NCBI GenBank assembly: GCA_964292325.1
Contig: CAXYVG010000018.1
Location: 1 to 50,655, forward strand
Length of the DNA stretch: 50,655 bases
Direction: 5' to 3'
Source: CTSoil-075 sp964292325
GTDB lineage: Bacteria > Bacillota > Negativicutes > DSM-13327
How positions within the stretch are numbered: the first letter of the stretch is position 1; every line of letters begins with the position of its first letter. Below are positions 35,842-43,677 of the stretch, piece by piece. Made by a program: the position numbers and the translations under genes. The notes under the pieces were generated by a model, which was given only the letters and a program-made list of their open reading frames with translations, was not told the origin of the DNA and searched no databases.

Positions 35842-35975
35842 ATGTAGGTATCATACTTACGTCCCAAACCGCACGGAGAGGTTTCTAAAATCCGCTATTC
35901 ATATTTTATTTAAAAAGGTCTTGAAATAAAATATTGCGGTACCGTATTCGGCGAGTATAGAATGAGGGAGGTGTA
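35842..35975 (+). ncRNA. Probable ribosomal protein L21 leader RNA
   Basis: About 130 nt of transcribed, non-coding sequence separate the promoter from rplU. It contains CCCAAACCGCACGGAGAGG near 35865-35883 and a paired A/T stem around 35896-35934 (TATTTTATTT against AAATAAAATA). Firmicutes usually carry an L21 leader here that mediates feedback by the ribosomal protein; I assign it by position and general form, not by a model match. Confidence 0.5.
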
Positions 35976-35983
35976 ATGTAATA

Positions 35984-36295
35984 ATGTATGCAATTATCGA
36001 AACTGGTGGTAAACAATACCGTGTTTCTGAAGGCGAAGTAATTTTTATTGAAAAAGTAGAAGTTAACGAAGGCGAAGTGGTTGAATTTGATCGTGTGCTG
36101 ACTGTAGTAACAGACGGTGATATCGTGATTGGTAAACCAGTAGTCATTGGTGCTAAAGTATCCGGTAAAGTCGTATCCCATGGTAAAGGTAAAAAGATTT
36201 TTGTTTTCAAATATAAAGCAAAATCCAACTACCGCAAACGCCAAGGTCATCGTCAGCCTTATACTAAAGTGCTTATCGAAAAGATCGAAGCATAA
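35984..36295 (+). CDS. rplU: 50S ribosomal protein L21
   Basis: A 103-aa large-subunit protein. The start MYAIIETGGKQYRV and the end KSNYRKRQGHRQPYTKVLI are the conserved L21 ends. ATG 35984 follows GGGAGGTG. It leads the operon rplU-prp-rpmA under the promoter at 35807. Confidence 0.98.
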   Translation: MYAIIETGGKQYRVSEGEVIFIEKVEVNEGEVVEFDRVLTVVTDGDIVIGKPVVIGAKVSGKVVSHGKGKKIFVFKYKAKSNYRKRQGHRQPYTKVLIEKIEA

Positions 36296-36297
36296 GT

Positions 36298-36618
36298 ATG
36301 ATCAAAATAGAGATTGTTCGTGATGTAGACCAGGCTATAGTGGAGTTTAAAGTGACTGGACATGCGAATACTGCTCCTCATGGACAGGATATTGTATGTG
36401 CAGGTATATCAGCTTTGACCCAAACTGCAGTACTGGGGTTAGAACGACAGTTGAAAAGAAAAGTTCACATTGAGATTGCTCATGGCAAGCTTAAAATGAA
36501 TTTGCTAGATAATCCAGATGCATTAACAGATGCAATTCTGGAAACCATGTTAATTGGTTTAACAGAGATTGGGAACATAAATCCCAAGAGTGTTCGTATT
36601 TTAGAACGCAGGAGGTGA
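36298..36618 (+). CDS. prp: Ribosomal-processing cysteine protease Prp
   Basis: A 106-aa protease that removes the N-terminal extension of L27. The catalytic pair is in place: His22 in TGHA and Cys34 in DIVCAGIS, the same positions as in characterised Prp. It lies between rplU and rpmA, 2 bp after rplU. The L27 encoded 7 bp downstream carries the matching cleavage motif, so enzyme and substrate are adjacent. Confidence 0.96.
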   Translation: MIKIEIVRDVDQAIVEFKVTGHANTAPHGQDIVCAGISALTQTAVLGLERQLKRKVHIEIAHGKLKMNLLDNPDALTDAILETMLIGLTEIGNINPKSVRILERRR

Positions 36619-36625
36619 GGTACAG

Positions 36626-36916
36626 ATGTTTAATTTTAATTTACAATTATTCGCTCATAAAAAGGGCGTTGGTAGTACTCGTAATGGTCGTGACAGTGAA
36701 TCAAAACGTCTTGGCGTTAAGCGTCACGCAGGCCAAGTAGTAACTGCTGGTAGCATTTTGGTTCGTCAGAGAGGAACTCATTTTCATACAGGTGCAAATG
36801 TTGGCATTGGTAGTGATGATACCTTATATGCGAAAATTGCTGGTCGTGTTGCTTTTGAACGCAAAGGTCGCAACAATCGTCAAATTAGCGTATATCCAAT
36901 TGAAGAAGCTATCTAA
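36626..36916 (+). CDS. rpmA: 50S ribosomal protein L27 (with Prp-cleaved N-terminal extension)
   Basis: A 96-aa ribosomal protein near the peptidyl transferase centre. The N-terminus MFNFNLQLFAHKKG contains the extension cleaved by Prp after Phe9, leaving AHKKG as the mature start. ATG 36626 is preceded by AGGAGGTGAGG. A terminator follows. Confidence 0.98.
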   Translation: MFNFNLQLFAHKKGVGSTRNGRDSESKRLGVKRHAGQVVTAGSILVRQRGTHFHTGANVGIGSDDTLYAKIAGRVAFERKGRNNRQISVYPIEEAI

Positions 36917-36923
36917 GATAGAC

Positions 36924-36956
36924 ACCTGCGGCCTTAGCCGCAGGTATTATTTTTGT
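36924..36956 (+). terminator. Rho-independent terminator after rpmA
   Basis: ACCTGCGG (36924-36931) pairs with CCGCAGGT (36938-36945), followed by ATTATTTTTG. Confidence 0.92.
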
Positions 36957-37070
36957 CTGATTCAAAATAGTTACTGATATGAGTCTAATATGATATATAT
37001 ATATAATTAAATTTATTGTATAATTATAATACACATTAGATGATGGGCCCAATAGGGAAGGAATGATTAG

Positions 37071-37289
37071 ATGATGGAAAATCATGAAATGAGTGTAGAA
37101 AGTATTGCATTACTGAAAATACAGCGGCATGATTTCATTAACCACTTACAAGTGATTCATGCCTTGCTCCAACTAGGACGTACGGAAAAAGCTCTTACAT
37201 ATATTGAAGAATTGGCGAAAGACTCTCAATTGCTTTCGAGTACTCTTACACTAACTAAAGAGCAGTGTATTTATTCCAAGAAGGCTTAA
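37071..37289 (+). CDS. Spo0B-like protein, short or truncated
   Basis: A 72-aa protein that matches the dimerisation helices of the sporulation phosphotransferase Spo0B: the histidine region LKIQRHDFINHLQVIHALLQLG (split here: LKIQRHDF, INHLQVIHAL, LQLG) and a second helix ALTYIEELAKDSQL. In Bacillus spo0B lies between rpmA and obg, exactly as here. However, a full Spo0B has about 190 residues, and here the C-terminal ATPase-like domain is missing. After the stop, 120 bp hold plausible protein sequence in other frames (see findings), so a frameshifted gene is possible. ATG 37071 is preceded by GGAAGG. Confidence 0.7.
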   Translation: MMENHEMSVESIALLKIQRHDFINHLQVIHALLQLGRTEKALTYIEELAKDSQLLSSTLTLTKEQCIYSKKA

Positions 37290-37409
37290 AGGAATTGTTG
37301 CTAAAGTAACTATTTTGAAGCGGGCAAAGGTTTATAGTTGGTGTTTAAAAAAACGCAATATGGTATATATTAGTGATAATGATTTAATTACATATAAGGG
37401 GTTTTATAG

Positions 37410-38681
37410 ATGTTTATTGATAGAGCAAGGATCGAAGTCATATCCGGTAATGGCGGCAATGGTATGTCTAGTTGGCGTCGGGAAAAATTTGTTCCGAAAG
37501 GTGGTCCAAGCGGTGGAGATGGTGGACGTGGCGGAGATGTGATTTTAATTGTTGATGCCAATACCAATACGTTAATTGATTTTCGTTATAAACGTAAATT
37601 TGTTGCGAATAATGGTATAAACGGACAAACGAAGAATATGCATGGACAGAATGCGGAACCTACTTATATTAAAGTTCCACCGGGGACTCTAGTGAAAGAT
37701 GCGGAAACGGGAGCTGTACTGGCAGATTTGACAAAAGTAGGTCAACAGGCGATATTGGTAAAAGGTGGTCGTGGCGGGCGGGGGAATGCTCGATTTGTGA
37801 ATAGTGTGAACCGGGCACCTACTTTTTCTGAGAATGGTGCACCTGGCGCTAGTCGCATGTTACAATTGGAACTGAAATTACTCGCCGATATCGGTTTAGT
37901 TGGTTATCCGAGTGTAGGAAAGTCGAGTATTATTTCGCGTGTATCAGCAGCTAAACCTGATATTGCAGCCTATCATTTTACGACATTAACACCGGTACTC
38001 GGTGTAGTGAGTCTTGATGAAGGTCATAGCTTTGTCGTAGCTGATATTCCAGGACTGATTGAGGGAGCCCATGAAGGTGTTGGTTTGGGACATGATTTCT
38101 TACGTCATATTGAGCGTACAAGAATTATTATTCATGTACTCGATGTATCTGGTTTAGAAGGTCGTGATCCAATCGATGATTATAATAAAATTAATAAAGA
38201 ACTGGCATTATATAATGAACGATTGTCCACTAGACCGCAAATTATTGTCGCCAATAAAATGGATCTAGTGGAATCACAAGAAAATCTACCAAGAGTAGTT
38301 GAATATATGGAGAAACTTGGTCATACTGTTTATCCAGTATCAGCCGCTACTGGTGAAGGCTTGCCAGAACTCATGCAAGTGGCCTCTAAGATGCTGCTTG
38401 AGCATGTTGAAGAACCAGAAGAAACAGATGATACGATTGTTTATGAAGCCAAGCCAGAAGTTGAATTTACCGTTAGTCGTGATATGGACGGCGCTTATTT
38501 AGTTCGTGGTAAAGGGATTGAAAAATTAGTAGCCATGACGAATTTTGATAATGATGAAGGCGTACGACGTTTTCAACAAGTATTCCGTCGTCGAGGTATT
38601 GAAGATTTGCTGAAAGAACGTGGTATTAAAGAGGGCGAGACAGTACGGATTGGTGACATGGAATTTGAATTTAGATTATAG
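37410..38681 (+). CDS. obgE: GTPase Obg (CgtA)
   Basis: Ribosome-associated GTPase of 423 aa involved in 50S assembly and stress/sporulation signalling. The Gly-rich Obg fold occupies the first 158 residues (GGNGGNG and GGDGGRGGDV motifs), then the G domain with GYPSVGKSS, DIPGLIEGAHEG and NKMD, and a C-terminal OCT domain (about 345-423). ATG 37410 is behind AAGGGG. Order rpmA-spo0B-obg is conserved in Firmicutes. Confidence 0.97.
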   Translation: MFIDRARIEVISGNGGNGMSSWRREKFVPKGGPSGGDGGRGGDVILIVDANTNTLIDFRYKRKFVANNGINGQTKNMHGQNAEPTYIKVPPGTLVKDAETGAVLADLTKVGQQAILVKGGRGGRGNARFVNSVNRAPTFSENGAPGASRMLQLELKLLADIGLVGYPSVGKSSIISRVSAAKPDIAAYHFTTLTPVLGVVSLDEGHSFVVADIPGLIEGAHEGVGLGHDFLRHIERTRIIIHVLDVSGLEGRDPIDDYNKINKELALYNERLSTRPQIIVANKMDLVESQENLPRVVEYMEKLGHTVYPVSAATGEGLPELMQVASKMLLEHVEEPEETDDTIVYEAKPEVEFTVSRDMDGAYLVRGKGIEKLVAMTNFDNDEGVRRFQQVFRRRGIEDLLKERGIKEGETVRIGDMEFEFRL

Positions 38682-38696
38682 AGGGGAAATAAATAA

Positions 38697-39008
38697 GTGG
38701 AAGAAATTACATTAACAGGAAAACAGAAAAGTTATTTGCGTTCTTTAGGTAGTACAATGGACCCCATTGTACAGATCGGCAAAACGGGATTATCGGCAAC
38801 ATTGCTAGAGAGTACGGTTCAAGCGTTAGTTGCTAGAGAACTTATTAAAGTAAGAGTCTTGCAAAATTGTGCGGAGGAACCTAAAGTAGCACTGGAAGAG
38901 CTAGCGCAAGCAGCAGACGCTGCATTGGTACAAGTCATTGGACGCAATGGACTGCTATATAAACGCAATCGTGATCCAGAGAAAACTAAAAAAATAGAAT
39001 TACCTTAA
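38697..39008 (+). CDS. yhbY: YhbY family RNA-binding protein (CRM domain)
   Basis: A 103-aa CRM-domain protein with the conserved LTGKQKSYLRSLG start, IVQIGKTGLS loop and a GRNGLLYKRN segment. Members associate with pre-50S ribosomes. GTG 38697 follows GAGGGGAAAT. It lies 15 bp after obgE. A hairpin without a T-run (39014-39038, arms AGAGGCTGT/ACAGCCTCT) follows. Confidence 0.92.
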   Translation: MEEITLTGKQKSYLRSLGSTMDPIVQIGKTGLSATLLESTVQALVARELIKVRVLQNCAEEPKVALEELAQAADAALVQVIGRNGLLYKRNRDPEKTKKIELP

Positions 39009-39013
39009 CCAAA

Positions 39014-39038
39014 AGAGGCTGTTTCCTATACAGCCTCT
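39014..39038 (+). terminator. Hairpin between yhbY and proB (weak terminator)
   Basis: AGAGGCTGT (39014-39022) pairs with ACAGCCTCT (39030-39038). No T-run follows, so read-through into proB is expected. Confidence 0.5.
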
Positions 39039-39064
39039 AATTGCATAACGGGTGGTGGAGAAGA

Positions 39065-40192
39065 ATGTTTACTCGAGATAATTTAACCGAGGCCAAACGC
39101 ATTGTAGTCAAAGTGGGGACCAGTACATTAACGCATAGTACGGGAAAATTGAATTTATGGCGTATTGAAAAATTGGTACGTGAACTAGCTGATTTGGCGA
39201 ATCAAGGAAAAGAAATCATTTTGGTGAGTTCAGGTGCTGTTGGCGCTGGGATGGATCTGCTCGGACTTACCGAAAAGCCGAAGACGATTCCGGAAAAACA
39301 GGCAGCAGCAGCTGTTGGTCAAGGTAGATTGATGCATACTTATGAAAAGTTTTTTAGTGAGTATGGACAAGTAGTAGCTCAGATTCTATTAACCCGAGAA
39401 GATTCTGTCAAACGCACTCGCTATACAAATTGTCGTAATACATTATTAACATTGCTGAAAATGGGCGTAATTCCTATTATCAATGAAAATGATGTAGTGG
39501 CCATTGAGGAATTAAAAATTGGCGACAATGACACACTGTCCGCAATGGTAGCGAGCATTGTTGATGCCGATATATTAATTATTTTATCAGATGTGGAAGG
39601 TGTATATACGGATAATCCACAAACAAACCCAGATGCTCAACTGATTACCGAGATTCCAGATATTACGCCAGAGATGGAAGAAATAGCTGGTGGTCCAGGA
39701 TCGGCAAGAGGTACAGGTGGTATGTATACCAAAATTCAGGCTGGAAAGATTGCAGTGAACTCAGGGATATCGATGCTCATTGCCTCAGGACTACGTGATG
39801 GCGTTCTGCGGGATGCATTTAGTGGGGTTAATGTGGGAACCATCTTTTTAGCGAAAGAAAATCGTTTGCAAGTACGTAAACGATGGCTCGCTTTTGGGGC
39901 TCGTACCCAAGGAATTATGACCATTGATAAGGGGTGTGAAAAAGCCATTTTATCAGGTGGATCTAGTTTATTAGCTGCTGGTATTATCGCTGTAGAGGGT
40001 AATTTTCAGCATGGAAATACTATCAGTATTGTAACCACTGAGGGGCGAGAAGTAGCTCGCGGTATAGCGAATTATAATGGTGAAGAGACAAGAAAGATTA
40101 TGGGCGCTCATACGAATGAATTGATTAAAATTTTAGGCTCTAAACCATATGATGAAGTGATTCATCGAGATAATATGGTTTTGCTCGTATAA
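39065..40192 (+). CDS. proB: Glutamate 5-kinase
   Basis: First enzyme of proline synthesis, phosphorylating glutamate. At 375 aa it has the amino-acid kinase domain (IVVKVGTSTLTH near residue 14, SSGAVGAGM, and GDNDTLSAMVA) plus a C-terminal PUA domain (about 278-375). ATG 39065 follows GGTGGTGGAG; starting at 39041 would include that site. Its pathway partner proA is on the same strand 3.5 kb downstream, separated by three minus-strand genes. Confidence 0.96.
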   Translation: MFTRDNLTEAKRIVVKVGTSTLTHSTGKLNLWRIEKLVRELADLANQGKEIILVSSGAVGAGMDLLGLTEKPKTIPEKQAAAAVGQGRLMHTYEKFFSEYGQVVAQILLTREDSVKRTRYTNCRNTLLTLLKMGVIPIINENDVVAIEELKIGDNDTLSAMVASIVDADILIILSDVEGVYTDNPQTNPDAQLITEIPDITPEMEEIAGGPGSARGTGGMYTKIQAGKIAVNSGISMLIASGLRDGVLRDAFSGVNVGTIFLAKENRLQVRKRWLAFGARTQGIMTIDKGCEKAILSGGSSLLAAGIIAVEGNFQHGNTISIVTTEGREVARGIANYNGEETRKIMGAHTNELIKILGSKPYDEVIHRDNMVLLV

Positions 40193-40220
40193 CTATTATA
40201 AAAGTGCTTTAAAAGCTTGT

Positions 40221-40258
40221 AGATACTGAATCTTTTAACTAGGATTCAGTATCTTTTT
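40221..40258 (+). terminator. Rho-independent terminator after proB
   Basis: AGATACTGAATC (40221-40232) and GATTCAGTATCT (40243-40254) form a perfect stem followed by TTTTT. Confidence 0.92.
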
Positions 40259-40265
40259 ATATTGA

Positions 40266-40304
40266 ATAAAAAGAAAACCCGCAATATTTGCGAGTTTTCT
40301 TTTT
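40266..40304 (-). terminator. Terminator for lctP (minus strand, possibly bidirectional)
   Basis: On the minus strand AAGAAAACTCGCAA pairs with TTGCGGGTTTTCTT and is followed by TTTATT. It lies just downstream of the lctP stop and faces the proB terminator, as expected for convergent genes. Confidence 0.85.
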
Positions 40305-40330
40305 GAGTAATTCTATTGAGTTTATCTGAG

Positions 40331-41986
40331 TTATGGCATCATCCAATGTAAAACATTGGATTGCAGATAAGTCAGAATACCTATCAGAATAATCATGGCA
40401 ATACTGTGTGGCAATGCAAAACGGAAGATGGTTGATTCTTGACCTACCAGACCAGTAGCTGCAGTAGCAACTGCGATACTCTGTGGAGAAATCATCTTGC
40501 CGCAAACACCACCAGATGAGTTGGAACCTACAATTAGGTTCGCATCGAGACCAAGCTGATCGGCAGCCGTATGCTGCATGGAACCAAACAAGGCGTTAGC
40601 CGAAGTATCAGATCCTGTCAGGAACACTCCCAACCAACCGAGGAATGGTGCAAAGAATGGGAATGCTGCACCTGTGCCAGTAAATGCTAGACCTAAGGAA
40701 GAACTCATGCCAGAGTAGTTCATAACGTAAGCTAAACCAAGGATCATAGCAATAGTGAAGATTGGATAAACTAGCATTTTAATAGTACGACCAAAGCAAG
40801 CGATTGCTCGACCTATACCATAATTTGGAATAATGAACAAGGAAAGGATACCGGATAATAAGAGAGCAGTACCGGCAGCCGATAGGAAGTTGATAGAATA
40901 AGTAGCGGCATATGGAGTATTCTTCGCTACAACTGGAGCTACTTTGATAACTAGATTATGTAATCCAGGCCATATAATTGGAGTCAAACCGAGGCCCTTT
41001 TCCCAGCCTACTAAAACCTTTTTGAATCCAAGGAATTTATCATCAGCCCATAAGAAGACTAGGACGGCCAAGATGAGATAAGGAGCCCAAGCCCGTAAAA
41101 CTTCGCCAATTGAGTATTGTAGTTTAACTGGACCCGAGGTGGATTCTACTTCATTTGGGAAACGCCAAATCTTAGATGGTTTCCATACTTTAAGAAAAAT
41201 TAGCAAACCAATGATGGTAACAAAGGCCGAAGTAATATCCGGCAAATATACGCTAATATGGTTGGAAGTATAATACTGAGTGAGCGAGAAACAAAGCCCT
41301 GCTACCATTACGGCAGGTAAAACTTCTACAGACCGTTTCCATCCACACATCATTACAACTACCCATAAAGGTACGAAAACTGAGAGAAATGGAAGCTGAC
41401 GACCAATAACTTTACTAAGTGTCATTGGGTCAATACCTGAAACCTGACCAAGTACTACGACCGGGATACCGATAGCGCCAAACGCTACAGGAGCAGTATT
41501 GGCAATCAGACATATACCAGCGGCATATACAGGACTAAAGCCAAGCCCTACTAGCATGGCAGCTGTGATTGCTACAGGTGTACCAAAACCTGCAGTACCT
41601 TCAATAAATGAACCGAAAGCAAAAGCAATAAAAAGCGCTTGTAAGCGACGGTCTTCCGTGATGGAGGCAAGAGAATTTTTAATGATTTCAAATTCTCCAG
41701 ATTCTACTGTCATATTGTAAACCCAGATAGCGGTCACGATAATCCAAACGATAGGGAAAATCCCGACGAAGACCCCATCAAGTGTAGCACTGATGGCCAG
41801 ACCGATTGGCATTTTAAATACAAAAACACTAACTAAAAGTGCAGAGAAGAGGCCGATAAAAGCTGCATTATGTCCTTTTGAACGCTTAATACCTAGCATA
41901 TACAATAGGATGAATAATGGAATTGCAGCAACTAATGCGGAAAGCCCGACACTCCCCATTGGGTTGTAATCTTGGATCCATGTCAT
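40331..41986 (-). CDS. lctP: L-lactate permease
   Basis: Inner-membrane lactate:proton symporter of the LctP family, 551 aa with about twelve to fourteen hydrophobic segments. Conserved blocks include FGSFIEGTAGFGTPVAI and, near the C-terminus, LTGSDTSANALFGSMQ and SNSSGGVCGKMISPQSIAVA. I start at ATG 41986, 7-8 nt after GAGGAG; the GTG at 41995 overlaps that site. It stands alone on the minus strand with its own leader, promoter and terminator. Lactate uptake is consistent with the propionate pathway encoded at 6-14 kb. Confidence 0.96.
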   Translation of the reverse strand: MTWIQDYNPMGSVGLSALVAAIPLFILLYMLGIKRSKGHNAAFIGLFSALLVSVFVFKMPIGLAISATLDGVFVGIFPIVWIIVTAIWVYNMTVESGEFEIIKNSLASITEDRRLQALFIAFAFGSFIEGTAGFGTPVAITAAMLVGLGFSPVYAAGICLIANTAPVAFGAIGIPVVVLGQVSGIDPMTLSKVIGRQLPFLSVFVPLWVVVMMCGWKRSVEVLPAVMVAGLCFSLTQYYTSNHISVYLPDITSAFVTIIGLLIFLKVWKPSKIWRFPNEVESTSGPVKLQYSIGEVLRAWAPYLILAVLVFLWADDKFLGFKKVLVGWEKGLGLTPIIWPGLHNLVIKVAPVVAKNTPYAATYSINFLSAAGTALLLSGILSLFIIPNYGIGRAIACFGRTIKMLVYPIFTIAMILGLAYVMNYSGMSSSLGLAFTGTGAAFPFFAPFLGWLGVFLTGSDTSANALFGSMQHTAADQLGLDANLIVGSNSSGGVCGKMISPQSIAVATAATGLVGQESTIFRFALPHSIAMIILIGILTYLQSNVLHWMMP

Positions 41987-42011
41987 TAATATCACTCCTC
42001 GAATTTAGTAT

Positions 42012-42030
42012 TGTCTACCAGAAGTAGACA
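42012..42030 (-). promoter_or_regulatory. Palindromic operator candidate in the lctP leader
   Basis: TGTCTACCAGAAGTAGACA is a 19-bp palindrome with perfect 7-bp arms and a 5-nt centre. It lies 26 bp upstream of the lctP start codon and downstream of the putative promoter, a typical place for a repressor. GntR-type lactate regulators bind sites of this general size; the regulator is not in this window. Confidence 0.45.
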
Positions 42031-42083
42031 CATCAAACTGGCTACCACCCTCCTTTCAAAAGAATAATTTATTGATTATTCTT

Positions 42084-42113
42084 ATTATTTCAGATTCTAG
42101 AAAGATTTGTGAA
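42084..42113 (-). promoter_or_regulatory. Putative sigma-A promoter of lctP
   Basis: On the minus strand TTCACA (42113-42108), 18 nt, AATAAT (42089-42084). Each hexamer differs from consensus at one position. Confidence 0.4.
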
Positions 42114-42131
42114 ATCCTGCCTAGTAAATCA

Positions 42132-42220
42132 TTTTTTTTTTTTTTTATAAATAGATAAGCATAAATACAACCCACCTTGATCGTGAACGTAGCAAGGTAG
42201 GTAATATTTATGCTTATCTA
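42132..42220. repeat. Long imperfect hairpin with adjacent T15 tract
   Basis: TAGATAAGCATAAATA (42152-42167) is the exact reverse complement of 42205-42220, and the inner ACCCACCTTG/CAAGGTAGGT arms pair with one mismatch, giving a stem of about 26 bp. A run of 15 T at 42132-42146 lies on the left side. In neither transcript does a T-run follow the stem, so a standard terminator is unlikely. Confidence 0.7.
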
Positions 42221-42245
42221 AAACGGGATGTATGGATCGCTAGAA

Positions 42246-42860
42246 TCAACGAATCGAACATAAATGGCAATCTCCACATATGGATTGGAGGTTATGATTA
42301 TGTGAGGTATTACAAGTATATTGCGGTTTATTGTGGTAAGCAGGTTTGGTACTACAATGATTCAATTCAAGTTGGCAAATTGTCTTATGCTCAGGAGGGC
42401 ATGGACAAAGAGGTTGGTCTTTTTGAAATACTGGGCAAACAAAAATGATGCTAGTAATAGTCAAATGTCTGGGATCAGAACAGTTAACAGATAGATCTTC
42501 GACCAGACTGCAAATCTGTACCACTTCATCTGAAATATCTTTTAACAACACGAAGGCGCAAAATGGAAAATCAAAATTAATAAAAGAGATTGGTTGGTCG
42601 CAATGATGGGGAGAAAAAAGAATTTTGAAGTGTTTTACACCATGGATGACAAGTTTTTTACCGACAGGTGTACATATTGTTTTAAATGAATTGATACATA
42701 CTTTTAAACATATTTGCTGTATATTTCTGAGTTTAATTTTTTTTGAAGGTATCTGTATTTTATCAATTTCACAGAATTCAGTGCAAGGATGGTGTGGTGG
42801 AAATTTGGGAAACTGTGACATTGGTGTCACTCCGATCATTTCAATTGGATAATTGGACAT
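42246..42860 (-). CDS. SPOCS (DUF3794) domain protein with Cys/His-rich tail, spore-associated
   Basis: A 204-aa protein. The central segment (about 45-135), with ICLKVCINSFKTICTPVGKK then LVIHGVKHFKILF, resembles the SPOCS/DUF3794 domain found in SipL and other spore coat morphogenesis proteins. The C-terminal 65 residues are rich in Cys and His (CPCPPEHKTIC, CNTSHNHN, CGDCHLC), suggesting metal binding or disulfide cross-linking in a spore layer. Start ATG 42860 is behind GGGGG. It lies 27 bp downstream of the ferritin-like gene on the same strand and probably shares its promoter. The function is not known. Confidence 0.65.
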   Translation of the reverse strand: MSNYPIEMIGVTPMSQFPKFPPHHPCTEFCEIDKIQIPSKKIKLRNIQQICLKVCINSFKTICTPVGKKLVIHGVKHFKILFSPHHCDQPISFINFDFPFCAFVLLKDISDEVVQICSLVEDLSVNCSDPRHLTITSIIFVCPVFQKDQPLCPCPPEHKTICQLELNHCSTKPAYHNKPQYTCNTSHNHNLQSICGDCHLCSIR

Positions 42861-42887
42861 AATTGATTCCCCCTTTCAGGACAATGT

Positions 42888-43487
42888 TCAATCCGTTTCT
42901 TCGGGTAGAGGTTCATGAGTGAGTTCAAATAATGCAGCAGTGAATTCGGCGACATGTTCCTTTTCATCGTTCATGAGCTCACAAAAAAGTTCTTTCACGC
43001 GGGGATCTTTTGCTTGGTTCATAAAGTGTTGATACTTATTTATCGCATGAAGTTCGTCTTGGAGTGCTTTGGTAAGGCAATGGATTGCTGTTAGATTTTT
43101 TTTATTGGGCGGGATTAGCTGTGCATCTTGTTCTTGTATGATATTCTTCGCCGTTGACCATTTGGTTTTACCAACTCGGCTTTTCATTATTAGGAAGTCA
43201 AGATCTTCTTCTTCAAGCATTTTTGCTTGTACATCATCGAATAAGGATATGAATCTCATAATTTCTACATAATGCTGCATTTCATCTTCTGCAACATCTA
43301 AGAAAATTTCATCTAAACAAGTCTCCACAGCACAGCTCAAATAATCGGCGATTGCTCCACGTTCATCTGCTGCAGCCTCTCTAAGTAAATATAAGTCAGG
43401 ATGATTGGGACACTCATCCATATCAGGCGTGCATGAAGGGGGACATCCATAATTACTTTTCTGTGGATAATAATTGGTCTTAGCCAC
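42888..43487 (-). CDS. Ferritin-like diiron protein (spore-locus associated)
   Basis: A 199-aa four-helix-bundle protein. All six expected diiron ligands are visible: Glu42 in DERGAIADY, Glu69-x2-His72 in DEMQH, Glu145 in DELHAINKY, and Glu175-x2-His178 in DEKEH. The two halves (about 36-80 and 138-185) look like an internal duplication, as in rubrerythrins. A Cys/Pro-rich N-terminus (CPPSCTPDMDECP) precedes the bundle. It starts at GTG 43487 behind AGGAGG, has a sigma-K-like promoter upstream, and is followed by the SPOCS gene. It could be a coat-associated oxidase or peroxide-scavenging protein; the exact family is unclear. Confidence 0.75.
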   Translation of the reverse strand: MAKTNYYPQKSNYGCPPSCTPDMDECPNHPDLYLLREAAADERGAIADYLSCAVETCLDEIFLDVAEDEMQHYVEIMRFISLFDDVQAKMLEEEDLDFLIMKSRVGKTKWSTAKNIIQEQDAQLIPPNKKNLTAIHCLTKALQDELHAINKYQHFMNQAKDPRVKELFCELMNDEKEHVAEFTAALFELTHEPLPEETD

Positions 43488-43515
43488 AAATATTCCTCCT
43501 TTAGATTATTCAATA

Positions 43516-43543
43516 TATCATATGATGTATTTGCGATAAAAGT
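43516..43543 (-). promoter_or_regulatory. Sigma-K-like promoter of the ferritin-like/SPOCS genes
   Basis: On the minus strand AC (43543-43542), 17 nt, CATATGATA (43524-43516), which fits AC-N16/17-CATAnnnTA. The start codon is 29 nt downstream. Confidence 0.45.
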
Positions 43544-43677
43544 GTATGATATCCAAAGCATTCAGGATAAAAAACTAGTAAAAACAAGTAGTAAATAGTA
43601 TAATTAAATTTAGATTTTCATCAAAACTATAATAGAGTTTTGTTGGTATAAGTGCTAGTATAAGGAGAGAAAAAAAT

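Noticed and set aside
35899..36250. Two overlapping minus-strand frames across rplU
   Set aside because: They lie antisense to ribosomal protein L21 and show no conserved motifs.
37315..37542. 75-aa frame overlapping the start of obgE
   Set aside because: There is no ribosome site and it overlaps the conserved Obg N-terminus. Its first part may instead be remnant spo0B sequence, as noted in the findings.
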